A stretch of 19,656 nucleotides of DNA, taken from Coriolopsis trogii (taxonomy: Eukaryota > Basidiomycota > Agaricomycetes > Polyporales > Polyporaceae). The stretch lies in NCBI GenBank assembly GCA_020543525.1, contig JAHYIO010000017.1:1-19656 (forward strand). The letters are read 5' to 3'. The notes beneath the pieces were generated by a model, which saw only the letters and a list, made by a program, of their open reading frames with translations, did no database searches and was not told where the DNA came from. The position numbers and the translations under genes were made by a program. Shown in pieces: positions 1 through 8,945 of this stretch. Within the stretch, counting starts at the first letter, position 1, and each line of letters begins with the position of its first letter.

Positions 1-1919
1 TGAAAGCTGAGTTTGTCGTGAGTGTCCTACCGATGTTAAGTCTTATATGTCTCATGCGTGACGAAGATGGGTATCGTCACTGCATCCTTGGTCGTGTCTT
101 CATTCCACGTAGTCCCGCGTCCCCCAAACTACCCTCTTCCTGGCTGCCTCTTCACCCCACCCAGTTACGTGAACTTATCGACCGTAGTATGGTAAGCGAG
201 GTCCCCCCTACTCGATCACAACACTGACGTTCAATCCTCGCAGGGCTGTAGCCATGAGCGTAACTTGTGTGTCGCTCTGATCAAATTGGTGTATCAACAA
301 CATACTGACTATGCTTGGACCCGAAGCTGTGTACTTTGTGCTGATCCTTCACAAGTTCGCGCGAAACGTCAAATTATGGCGAGTGCAAATGCACGCTCAA
401 GCATTGTGTCCGTATGGGAGCTCGACAGAATCAGCCCGGTTGTGTTTTCGTTCATTCGAGACAGTGCCTTCTACTTCTTCCTGTGAGTCCATCTTTTGCT
501 ACTATGTCACATTGCTGACGCATATATGCAGCGTATTTCGTGAGTCGCGTCTCGGTGGCCGATTTGAAAGACTATTCACGTAAACGTCCTCTACGAAGTC
601 GGTAACCTCATGAACCTTGTCTTTGAACTCGTCTTCGCTGGAAGGGCGATCATACCCATGGGTACCATGTACGTTTTCCTCTGGTCTACTTTGCATCATT
701 CCTTCACACGCTACGATCCCTCGCAGCTGGTTGATGGTCATCTACGCTCTATCGGTACGCATCCCTCCACCTCCGGTGTGTATGCTGACAGGACCGAACA
801 TACGCGCCATTCGAATCATCCGTTCCTAGGCGTCCCGTCTCTGCCTCAACACAAGAGGCTCGCTCAAACACCATCAAAACGCATACGAGACAGACAGGTG
901 GTTCGAAATCGAACTGCAAGACCGCTGCCCCTCCTCGGGCCAGCCGAGCAATGTCATCACCTCCGTAGCTGACATCAATCCAAGGTCCGCTGTCGTCGGG
1001 GGGCCTAGGGAGGGCAAGAGCAGCTTGTCTCGCAATGGTGTGTCCCGCCTTTTCCTAGATGCTAGCGTTGCGATAACGGATTGTGGGTGCAGCATATAGC
1101 CTGAGTATGAGCCGGGGCCTGCGAGATACGGACGAGCCCATGTCACCTCGTTGGGCTATCGAGGTCTTCAGAGGAGAATTTGCTGATGACGACAAGCCGT
1201 CGCTCCTGGTACCAGAGTGTGGGGCGCGACACGAAGGCGGTGTCGGAAGCAGTGTGAAGTTGTCAGTAGTGAGTACGAAAACGGCTTGTCCGCTAGGATG
1301 TTGTCGAGCGCTATCAACTAACTATTCGCAAGGTTTTGACGTGATGTACCATGGCACAGCCGATGTCGGCGCTGCTTACTCAACCTCCTCCTTCTGCACC
1401 ATGTTCTAACGTCGGACACCAATACCGGGTGGCGTTACTGTAAATTGTCAGCCTCTTTCCCGCATCTGTGCATGTTTCCTGAGACTGCCCATCTATCGCT
1501 CTTACTGTCACAATGGCGGCACAGTTCACAAGCGGCGACGGGTGTATGCCGCTCTCGCCTAACCTCCCACTCACAGCTTCTTACCGGGTGGCCTGAAGTG
1601 TCTTATTGGTGACCTCGTATGTCACATGGGTGCATATACGTGCATCTCAAGGTTCTGGGTTCACACACCGCGTTCTTCAAAGCAAATTCAGATGTCGCGG
1701 CGCTGTGGAAGCTGATGCCAGCTCCACGGAGCTCGGGCGTGGTTGCGAAATCCGAATATCGGTTGCTCTTGACGTCGTTTTTGGCTTCTAGACCAAACTC
1801 GTCGTAATTCTCAGCCACGCCCCACATCGTCGGATCCTCGCGTAGACGAAACTCGCAGGACTGCTTGCCTGGTGCAAACCCACGGCCCCACGCAACGTAA
1901 GGTCTGTTGGTCTACCTAC
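1..1919. other. Region without a recognisable gene
   Basis: Only short open frames of under about 120 codons occur on either strand. None shows a known domain, and I could not join them into a plausible spliced gene. The minus frame 1603-1827 stays open upstream to about 1890 and lies just downstream of the truncated GlcNAc kinase, but it shows none of that family's C-terminal motifs. No tRNA, tandem repeat or terminal inverted repeat of a transposon was seen. It may be intergenic DNA or old, decayed sequence. Confidence 0.5.
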
Positions 1920-2486
1920 TTATCCGAAGCCCAGAAAAACGCAGGGAGACTGTGCAGCGGAGCTTGTGAAGTGCGATGTGAGTGTCTGCCAGCTATCTAT
2001 GTGCTCCATTCGCCCTACCAGGCCCTCACCTCCGGCGGGGGGCCGCTTGAAGCTGACGACGATGCCGCCTGTGCCGGAGACGCAGCCGATGGCGGCGGAG
2101 ACGTCGTCGTGGATTGCGAGGGGGGAGGCGAGGAGGTGGGTGTCGTTCGCGACGATGGGCGTTACCCCGAGGAGGTCGGTGAGTGGGGGAACGATGCGGG
2201 CGATGGCGGCGGCGCTGTCGACGCCTGATACCCCGAACCAGGCGGCGGCGAAGAGGGGCGCATCGGCGGGCGGCGGGAGGAAGGGAGTTTCGGGGTTGTG
2301 GTTGGGGAGGAGGGAGGCAAGTGCGGTGTTTATGGTCGCAGTGACGGCTTGGATGAAATTGGGGAGGCCGAGGTAGGCGAAGTTGGACGGACCGCCTGTA
2401 CCACGGGCGACGATGTTGCCTTGCTTGTCTGCGATGGCGGCGGCGGTCTTGGAGCCGCCGCAGTCCACACAGAGGTAGTAGGACAT
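1920..2486 (-). pseudogene. N-acetylglucosamine kinase, N-terminal half only (BadF/BadG/BcrA/BcrD ATPase family)
   Basis: The family phosphorylates N-acetylglucosamine with ATP in the cytosol and has the actin/hexokinase ATPase fold. The chosen start is the ATG at 2486, which begins directly with the fold (MSYYLCVDCGGSKT). The phosphate-1 motif is DCGGSKT (Asp8). Further conserved segments are GGPSNFAYLG, WFGVSGVD, a VANDTHLLA segment and the phosphate-2 motif SGTGG near residues 137-141. Recognisable homology stops at about 2007 (GLVGRM). The next 28 codons to the stop look like read-through of an intron or unrelated sequence. Full-length members have roughly 330-400 residues; about 160 are visible. 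The expected continuation (a GGWG/GDEGS segment and the C-terminal lobe) was not found down to position 1. GTAGGG or GTGAGG near 2015-2027 could be a donor whose partner exon is missing. I read it as a truncated gene copy. The family call is firm; pseudogene status is inferred. Confidence 0.75.
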
Positions 2487-2541
2487 GGCGGGATGTGTTT
2501 GGTGTCGGGAGAGCACTACAGCGAACGATGGTAAAGACACT

Positions 2542-2570
2542 ACTTATCTGGGGACGTCAATCAGATAAGT
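2542..2570. promoter_or_regulatory. Palindromic GATA-site pair around a CRE-like core
   Basis: A perfect 9-bp inverted repeat (ACTTATCTG at 2542-2550 and CAGATAAGT at 2562-2570) flanks an 11-bp spacer containing GACGTCA. Each arm holds an AGATAAG core, which fits the HGATAR consensus of fungal GATA factors. The spacer resembles a bZIP/CRE half-site. It lies 56-84 bp upstream of the GlcNAc kinase ATG on the minus strand, a typical promoter position. Function is inferred from position and motif only. Confidence 0.45.
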
Positions 2571-3348
2571 CCAAGGGCGGGGAGGACACATGAACAAGCA
2601 GGGAGCCATATGGACCGTGCTGGGGACAGCATGGACGTCCGGGGGAGCAGCTGGCTCGGTCTGGGGCGAGGTTGAGTGCGCTGGGTGAGGGGCGATGGCC
2701 AAGGACATGGACGCGTGGACGGAGTGCGCGTGGGCGGAGTAGTGCTCGCTCTCGACGGCGGCGACCTGCACGCGCACGGCGTCACTCTCGACCTGGTCCG
2801 CGCACCTGCCCCATTCGTTCTCGGCTGTTCCAGACGCCCGTTCCGTCTAATAGCACTTGTGTTTCTACCCGGGGTTATCTTCCGCCTTCTGTCTCGTGCA
2901 TCAACTCGGCTTCCGTACACGACCTGGTCGCCGTCTTCTCTGCAACCCTCTGAAGCTAGTGGGTTGCTTTCGTCAGCGGTCTCAATCGTTTGATGGGATG
3001 ATCAACAAATCGTCGGTCGAGTTACCTCTTGGATCTGCGACTCTGAGTACTTTCGGTGCAGTACTTACGCGCATCAAAATGGCGATAGAAGGCTCCTCGC
3101 CCACGCAATCCTCACTCTGCCGCTGTCAACGATGCTCCGAAGCTTGGTACGAGCCACCATGCGTCCTGCCTTCTGACGCTCGCCCCGCTCATCAGAAACT
3201 CTACCCCGCCTTAGACGTCGACCGGGGCCCCACCGCTCTATCTCCTGACCAGCGACCACCACGTTCTCCCTCCCGGACGGACTGTCGGTTGATCCTGCAG
3301 AAAACACTCCGACGCTGTCACGACTTCATACGCGCCCAAGCGAACAGC
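2571..3348. other. Intergenic region upstream of the MFS transporter
   Basis: This stretch separates the truncated kinase (minus) from the transporter (plus) and presumably holds both promoters. The frame that leads into transporter exon 1 stays open upstream from 3348 to 2857, with in-frame ATGs at 2857, 2998 and 3079. The upstream part looks unlike coding sequence. The minus-strand frame 2561-2920 is rich in Arg, Pro and Thr with no domain. No clear TATA box was seen. Confidence 0.4.
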
Positions 3349-5660
3349 ATGAGCGCCCCACAGCTCGCGCGAGAAAAGTCTCGAGGGTCAAAACACGGCA
3401 CCCAGTCCGACATCGAGGCAAAGGCTATTCCCGTCGACACCCAGGATGTTTTTGGCGAGGAAGATTCCGGTGTCGACCCCGTGTACCAGGCAAAGGCTCG
3501 CTTGTTGAACGACGCTTTCCAGGAAATCGGCATGGGCAAGTATCAGGTGCGTATGAATCCCGCGCTATGGCACTCCACCCTCACACGTTCGACAGTGGTT
3601 TTTGTTTGTCGTCGCTGGCTTTGGGTGGTTCTCGTGAGTCTGGAAGTTGTTCACATGTCTGACACGTTCTGAATCTTCTGATCGCCCGACGTCAGGGACA
3701 ATCTGTGGCCTGTGAGTCCACATGTATGCGCGCTCCCACATACTCAAACAACTCTCGCGTAGATTGTGACCGGTCTTATCCTCGACCCCGTCGTGAACGA
3801 ATTCGGCTTCCAAGGGCCCTTCCTCAAGCTTGCACAAAACATTGGCCTCCTAGTCGGCGCAGCCTTCTGGGGAGTGGCTTCGGATGTCTGGGGAAGGAAG
3901 TGCGTCGATCATCTTGTGCATAAATGATAATGCCATGCGTATACTGATAACAATCGAGTACAGATGGTGTTTCAACATCACTCTGTTCATCACCGGTGTC
4001 TTTGCCATCGCTGCAGGTGCCTCCCCAAACTCCGTGGCGCTGTGCTCTCTCGCTGCCGTGTGGAGTGTGGGCGTGGGAGGGAACTTGCCTGTAGATTCTG
4101 CCGTCTTCCTCGGTAAGTCGCCTGTCCTTGTCCCTGTTTCGCGCATACAGCGATAGACTCACTTGCGCTACCACATAGAGTTCATTCCCGCCTCACATCA
4201 ATACCTCCTCACCGTTTTGTCCATCTGGTGGGCATTCGGCCAACTCATCGGTAGTTTGGTACGTCCCGTCTGAGCTCCGCCGGTCCGAGTATACTCACAG
4301 CCATGGACGTTGGTAGATCGCATGGCCACTCATTGCCGACTTCTCCTGTCCAGACTCAACCAACTGCCCGCGGTCGTCGAACCAGGGCTGGCGGTACTTC
4401 CTCTACACTATGGGCGGGCTGATGATGTTGCTCTTCGTCGTCCGCTTCTTCGTCTTCCACATGTACGAGTCGCCCAAGTACCTCATGGGCCGTGGCCGGG
4501 ACGCGGAGGCAGTCCAGGTCGTGCACGCCGTCGCGAAGTACAACGGCAAGCAGAGCACGCTGACGCTCGAGATGCTGACGGAGGTCGAGAACGTGGCGGC
4601 GGAGAAGTATGGAGAGAAGAAGACGTTGGTGGTCCAGGATACGAGCGCGAAAGCGGCGGTGGTGCGAAAGATGTCGATGTTCAGTGGCGACCACGTCAGG
4701 CCGTTGTTCGCTACGAAAAAGTTGGCGTATTCAACGTCATTGCTCATCGTCTTGTGGGGTAAGTGACACGATTGCAGCTTTGATGCCATCGTTAGGTCGC
4801 TGACATATCTACCTGCTTAGCATTCATTGGATTGGCGTTCCCCCTCTACAACGGCTTCGTGACTTACTTGTGAGTCCCTCACAAACTCCCTGGCGGTACA
4901 AGGCGTTTACTCACTCCGGATTTAGCCTTGCCACGAGAGGTGCAACCTATGGGGACGGCTCATTGTACATCACTTATCGCAACGTGAGTCTTGCACGCTC
5001 CACCGCTCCGCAAGGGTACGGACCGTTCTCACACGTCTACACATACAGCAAGTGATCCTGAGTGTCATCGGCATTCCCGGCGCCCTCCTCGCCGGTTGGA
5101 TGGTCGAACTGCCCTACATCGGCCGCAAGGGCACGCTCGCGATCTCGACCAGTATGTACCCTCCGCTCACATCCTCCACTTCCCTCTCTATGAGACGTGA
5201 CCATGACTGAGTACTGACGCATGACTACGCGTCCGTCATTGTAGTTATCACGGGCGTGTTCCTGTTCGCGAGCACGACGTCGCGCTCGTCGAACGCGCTG
5301 CTGGGATGGAACTCGGGCTTCACGTTCACGAGCAACGTCATGTACGGCGTCCTCTACGCCGTCTCGCCCGAGCTGTTCCCGACCAAGGACCGCGGGACGG
5401 GGAACGCGATCGTCGCGTCTGCGAACCGTGTGTTTGGCATCATGGTGCGTCTCGTCTCGCCTCGCCCGTCTCTCGACCTCTGGGTGCGCGCATCCCGAGC
5501 ACGAAGCACGATGCTGAACGCTGGATAGGCACCGATCATTGCGCTGTATGCGGACCTGACGACGTCTGTGCCGATTTATGTCTCGGGGGCGCTGTTTATC
5601 GTGTCTGGGCTCATTGCGCTGCTGCTGCCGTTTGAGCCGAGAGGGAAGGCTTCTATGTAG
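3349..5660 (+). CDS. MFS transporter, SV2/sugar-transporter-like, 12 exons, 533 aa
   Basis: Exons: 3349-3546, 3596-3633, 3696-3711, 3763-3899, 3964-4112, 4179-4258, 4317-4758, 4821-4869, 4926-4983, 5049-5151, 5245-5444 and 5529-5660. All introns are GT-AG and all phases join, giving 1,602 nt. The start ATG at 3349 opens a hydrophilic N-terminus of about 66 residues typical of the family. Exons 2-3 give GWFSDNLWP, followed by IVTGLILDPVVNEFG. The loop 2-3 MFS motif A is GVASDVWGRK. The segment VGVGGNLPVDSAVFLEFIP is typical of fungal SV2-like carriers. A long charged central loop (about residues 235-340) follows, then the C-terminal half with FLATRGATYGDGSLYITYRN and VSPELFPTKDRGTGNAI. Residues 1-66 are cytosolic and about 12 membrane segments are expected. 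The substrate cannot be read from the sequence; a sugar, another organic solute or an inorganic ion are all possible. It converges with the GST gene. Confidence 0.9.
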
Positions 5661-6042
5661 CGATGCGGCCTGCGCGTATGGAGCATCAACATGTCTATCA
5701 CGACTTGTCTGTGCTTGCGTCTCAAAATGTTACTGCAGCTTGCAGATTTTGACCAATGCCTGAAGGCATACGACATATGAGGACGTGGTGCGTACTGTAC
5801 AGTGCGTCAGCTGACTGTAGTTGGCAAATCGCAAGTCAAAACGGTTGTCCTAATACTGCAACATGGTCATACAAAGGTATGTTCTGCACGCACTCATCCT
5901 GTACAATTGTTCACTCCATCCGTACGTAGACCGTCTCAAGGCTGTTCCCGTTGAATCGCCGGATTGTTTTTCCAAAGATGCAACGTCTCCCCCTGCGCGT
6001 GCCGCAACAGATCAACCAAGTCACTCAGCAGTCAACATCGGT
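5661..6042. other. Intergenic region between convergent MFS and GST genes
   Basis: The stretch lies between two stop codons on opposite strands and should contain the 3' untranslated regions and polyadenylation sites of both genes. No AATAAA signal and no coding potential were seen. A small extra GST exon at the far right of the interval cannot be excluded, because a good GTACGT donor lies just before the GST stop. Confidence 0.4.
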
Positions 6043-6937
6043 CTACAACCTGAGGCGAACAAAGAGCGTACGTACCGCGTCGTAAGTCCTCGCGAAGCTC
6101 GGCCGCTTCGCCACCTCGTCGATGTACTTCATGATGCGCGCGTACTCGGGCGCCCTCAGCGACGCTAGCGCCGTCTTCCCCGCCCCGACTGGGTACCGTC
6201 CTACCTCGTTCGCCAGCAGCAGCGGCGTGCGCACGAGGAGCGGGCCTGCCGCGATGTCCGCGATCGACCACTCGCCCACCGCAAACCCTCTTCCTGTCTC
6301 CGTGTCTGCCTCTTGGGGCAAGCGCGCCTGCAGAGCCCCGAACGCGGCGAGCAAGACCGCCTCGGGCGCGCCGTCGAAGAAGAAGCCCCGGAAGGCGGGC
6401 ACGTACGTGTCGTCGAAGAGCGTGCAGAAGAGGCGCGCGTGGGCGGCGTTGACCGGGTCCGGTGGGCGCAGGGAGGCGGAGGGGAAGAGGTCGGCGAGGA
6501 ACTCGATGATCACGAGCGACTCGGGGATCTTTGCGGACAGGGGCGAGGGCGCGTCGGGCGGGACGGTGGGCCCGCCGTAGGTGATCGCGGGGAGCTGTCC
6601 GGCGGGTGCGTGAGTTCGTGAGTTCGTGAGTTCGTGAGTTCGTGAGTTCGTGAGTTCGTGAGTTCGTGAGTTGTGTGGAGAGCTTGGAGAGGGGTTGACG
6701 AGACTTCGGCTGACCTTCCCGGAGGGGGTGATCTCTGAGAGGTACCATGCGGGCTTGTTCACGATGTCGATGATGTGCATCGTGTACTCGGCGTTGGCCT
6801 CCTCGAGCGCGATGTGCACCCGGTGTCCGTAGATGGGGAACTGCGCATCGACGAGGGTCAGCGAGACCAAGACTCGGAACGTGTCCGCGGGACGTAACTG
6901 GGTGGGTGTAGAAGGTGATCTGGACGAGCTGAGACAT
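6043..6937 (-). CDS. Glutathione S-transferase family protein, 3 exons, 238 aa
   Basis: Exons on the minus strand are 6937-6899, 6840-6715 and 6594-6043, all phase 0. The start gives MSQLVQITFYTHP, the usual first beta strand of fungal GSTs. Exon 2 gives FPIYGHRVHIALEEA; the CPW/CPY-type catalytic cysteine of omega GSTs is absent there. The thioredoxin-like domain ends with the glutathione-binding Glu-Ser pair (residues 80-81, PESLVIIEFLADLFP). The helical C-terminal domain includes GEWSIADIAAGPLLVR, the N-capping region of the family. The predicted role is cytosolic glutathione conjugation or thiol transfer, in detoxification. Intron 1 is 58 nt. Intron 2 is 120 nt, carries an 8-bp tandem repeat and is stop-free, so retention would add 40 residues in frame. 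The last residues (VRLRL) may be read-through of a small 3' intron beginning GTACGT at about 6076. Confidence 0.87.
6610..6672. repeat. 8-bp tandem repeat inside GST intron 2
   Basis: The unit GTGAGTTC (plus strand), or GAACTCAC in the sense of the gene, occurs seven times without error at 6610-6665, followed by a partial copy (GTGAGTT). It lies wholly inside the 120-nt intron. Without the seven full copies (56 nt) the intron would be 64 nt, the usual size in this window. Each gene-sense unit holds CTCAC, close to the fungal branch-point consensus CTNAY. The copy nearest the acceptor is about 15 nt from the intron end. Confidence 0.95.
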
Positions 6938-7010
6938 GGCAATTGACGCTCTTGGTATCTGTCACTGTTGGGCAGCTGAGGAACACAAATCCGGGAGGTG
7001 TATGTGGAGG

Positions 7011-7018
7011 TTTATATG
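7011..7018 (-). promoter_or_regulatory. TATA-like element of the GST gene
   Basis: Minus-strand CATATAAA lies about 75 bp upstream of the GST start codon at 6937, a plausible distance for a fungal TATA box. Assignment rests on sequence and position alone. Confidence 0.35.
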
Positions 7019-7621
7019 TGTTGCCAGTCCATTATCGTAATGCCCACCCTGCTATTCCCGACGTCGGCCCACCCCGAAGACCTCGGGAAACCGATGGGAC
7101 GAGTGACTACAGTGCGGACCTAACAAAAACTTTAAAGTAAGCTACCCCGACTCCGAGTCATCACCGTGATTCCTCTAAAGCTCGCGCGACGAGCCCATGC
7201 CACCACGGACAGCAGGAACGAGTATGATCTGGATTTGTTGCTACCTTTTTGCACACTTCCAAGTTTCTCGCGTTGTAGGTGCGCGTGCGTCAGTCGGCAA
7301 GAGCTGTTTGAGACGAGTGCCGTAATCTGGCACATTCCGTCATGCATAAGGCAAGAGGCTTTCGCACAGGTCCCCTTCCTCCCGTCATCTTCATTGTCAC
7401 TAAACAAATCTATAGGGCCCGCAGGAGTCTGCAACACAGTCTCCCTGTTCCAGTAAGCACTAGGGGTCCCTGCCACTCCGAGTCCAGCTGGCCTAGTACG
7501 AGTCTCGTACCGCTTCGATGAACTGCTTTGCAGTTGAACGTTCAGGACTGAATTGTCGGGCCAGTCGGATTATGGGTAACATCAATCCCCGATGTTCAAT
7601 GCACTAACTGCACTTTCACAG
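7019..7621. other. Intergenic region between GST and kinase fragment
   Basis: Open frames on both strands are short (7166-7456 plus, 7132-7476 minus) and show no recognisable domain. The left part should be the distal GST promoter. No repeats or RNA genes were seen. Confidence 0.4.
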
Positions 7622-8098
7622 ATGCAACTCTCCTACGAGGAAGTTCAGGACTTACTCGGGCGAGGCTCTTTCGGTCTGTAGCACCAGTCCTTGAATTTGC
7701 AGCACTTTTAGTATCTGATGAATTTTATCCATTCCAGGAAGGGTATACCGAGCTGAAGTCGTAGATACTGGTAATGCTGGGTCTGACTCGGAATCGCAAG
7801 TCGTTGCCATGAAGAGGGCTCGTTTCATAGTCCACAGGATCCTTCGTCCTTATCTTCTCCACGAAGCCTGCGCTCTCATCTTACTCAGAGGGCTGTCATA
7901 CGACCCATTTCTGACGATCCGCTTTCAGTTCCGTTCTTTCCAGGCCACCAAGGGATACCGCCAGTTTACGCATGGGGCAAGTCACAGTACTATGAGTATA
8001 TTGTGATAGAATTGTTGCATGTCGATTTGGACACCTATCTCAAGGAGAGAGAAAGTAAGATCTCTTTGCGGAACGTGGCTGCAATTGGAGCACAAATG
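7622..8098 (+). pseudogene. Protein kinase N-lobe fragment
   Basis: Three coding blocks are visible: 7622-7673, 7738-7890 and 7944-8098. Spliced, they give MQLSYEEVQDLLGRGSFG, then GRVYRAEVVDTG, an acidic insert and the ATP-binding lysine in VVAMKRA (Lys43). The third block gives GHQGIPPVYAWGKSQYYEY, then IELLHVDLDTYLK. This is the order of glycine loop, beta-3 Lys, hinge and helix D of a kinase, similar to the CK1-like or lineage-expanded kinases of basidiomycetes. Block 1 joins block 2 through a normal GT-AG intron. Between blocks 2 and 3 the expected donor position (7891) reads GGCTGT, and no GT donor keeps the frame, so the junction looks broken. No HRD catalytic loop, DFG or APE motif was found downstream. 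I read it as a decayed kinase copy. A kinase-like protein with an unusual C-lobe is possible but less likely. Confidence 0.65.
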
Positions 8099-8945
8099 GT
8101 GAGTCACGCCCTCACCTCGTCCCTCGGTACTCATGAATTCAGTCACGACCGGCAGTTCAGCGAGCCCCTAGTCGGCGGCAACCTCTGTACGGTACCCCAA
8201 GGCGCCACTATCCCGCCGGCCAACTACGTAATCCCACCTGAGGAACAGATGAAGAAGTGGTGGTCACGCTGACACGACAGCGACCCGTTTCAGACCGATG
8301 ACGATTCGCAAGAACAAATGGGCGCATCAATGGACGAGGATGATATGCTAGGGGATGAGGACTCGATCGTACAGAATTTTGTGGCACAGCTGGACAAGGT
8401 GCCAGTATGCACAAACGGCATCCTTGCCCCCCCCGTGAGGTCATGTGGGAGTAGGTATAGGCTTGCTCCGCCTTACGATCAGCTCGGAATGTTAAGAGAG
8501 AGAGCCATGTGTCCCTGGACGGTGACTATGCCAAGAGGGACGAGATGGATGCCGCATAACGCGAGGACTCACATACATTGTCTGAGCTTGCGACGATTTA
8601 TTGTGCCCGACGAGTGTGCCCTGGCATCTCCTGGGCCACCCGAGCGCATTCACTCCGAATTGGAGGCCAATTAGATGGTCAAAGTGATCAAATCGAGTAT
8701 ATGGTCTGTACTGCGTACCGATACAACGACGACAAAGCGTGGCAGCGACCAACAGTCTGGAAGACAGGATCTGCCATTCACGAGAGGGTGCAAAGCGAAG
8801 TTACAAGCTGCTCAAGCCGGGTATGATGACAGAGTACGGGGTATCGCGAGAAGAGGTCGGGAACTTGTTTGCAGAAGGCTATATATGACGCCCTCTGACG
8901 AGAGTTCGAAGCCAGGCTCTGCAAACGGAGGGAGAGCGGTGATCA
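8099..8945. other. Region with unassigned coding-like stretches
   Basis: Between the kinase fragment and the MMS22 stop, several plus-strand frames look partly coding but are broken by stops. One gives NYVIPPEEQMKKWW and, after a stop, DSDPFQTDDDSQEQM followed by an acidic run (8280-8400). Another gives LKPGMMTEYGVSREEVGNLF near 8800-8880. I do not recognise a family. They may be remains of a gene beside or interrupting the kinase copy. Confidence 0.35.

Noticed and set aside
899..920. tRNA B-box-like GGTTCGAAATC
   Set aside because: There is no matching A box at the right distance and no cloverleaf with paired acceptor or T stems.
1603..1890. Minus-strand open frame as the missing second half of the GlcNAc kinase
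   Set aside because: It has no GGWG, GDEGS or other C-lobe motif and no convincing splice link to 2007; the similarity I tried to see was forced.
2561..2920. 119-codon minus-strand frame upstream of the GlcNAc kinase
   Set aside because: It is low-complexity Arg/Pro/Thr sequence with no domain, typical of a chance frame in GC-rich DNA.
6122..6621. Plus-strand frames of 152 and 102 codons opposite the GST
   Set aside because: They are antisense shadows of GST exon 3, which has clear family motifs on the minus strand.
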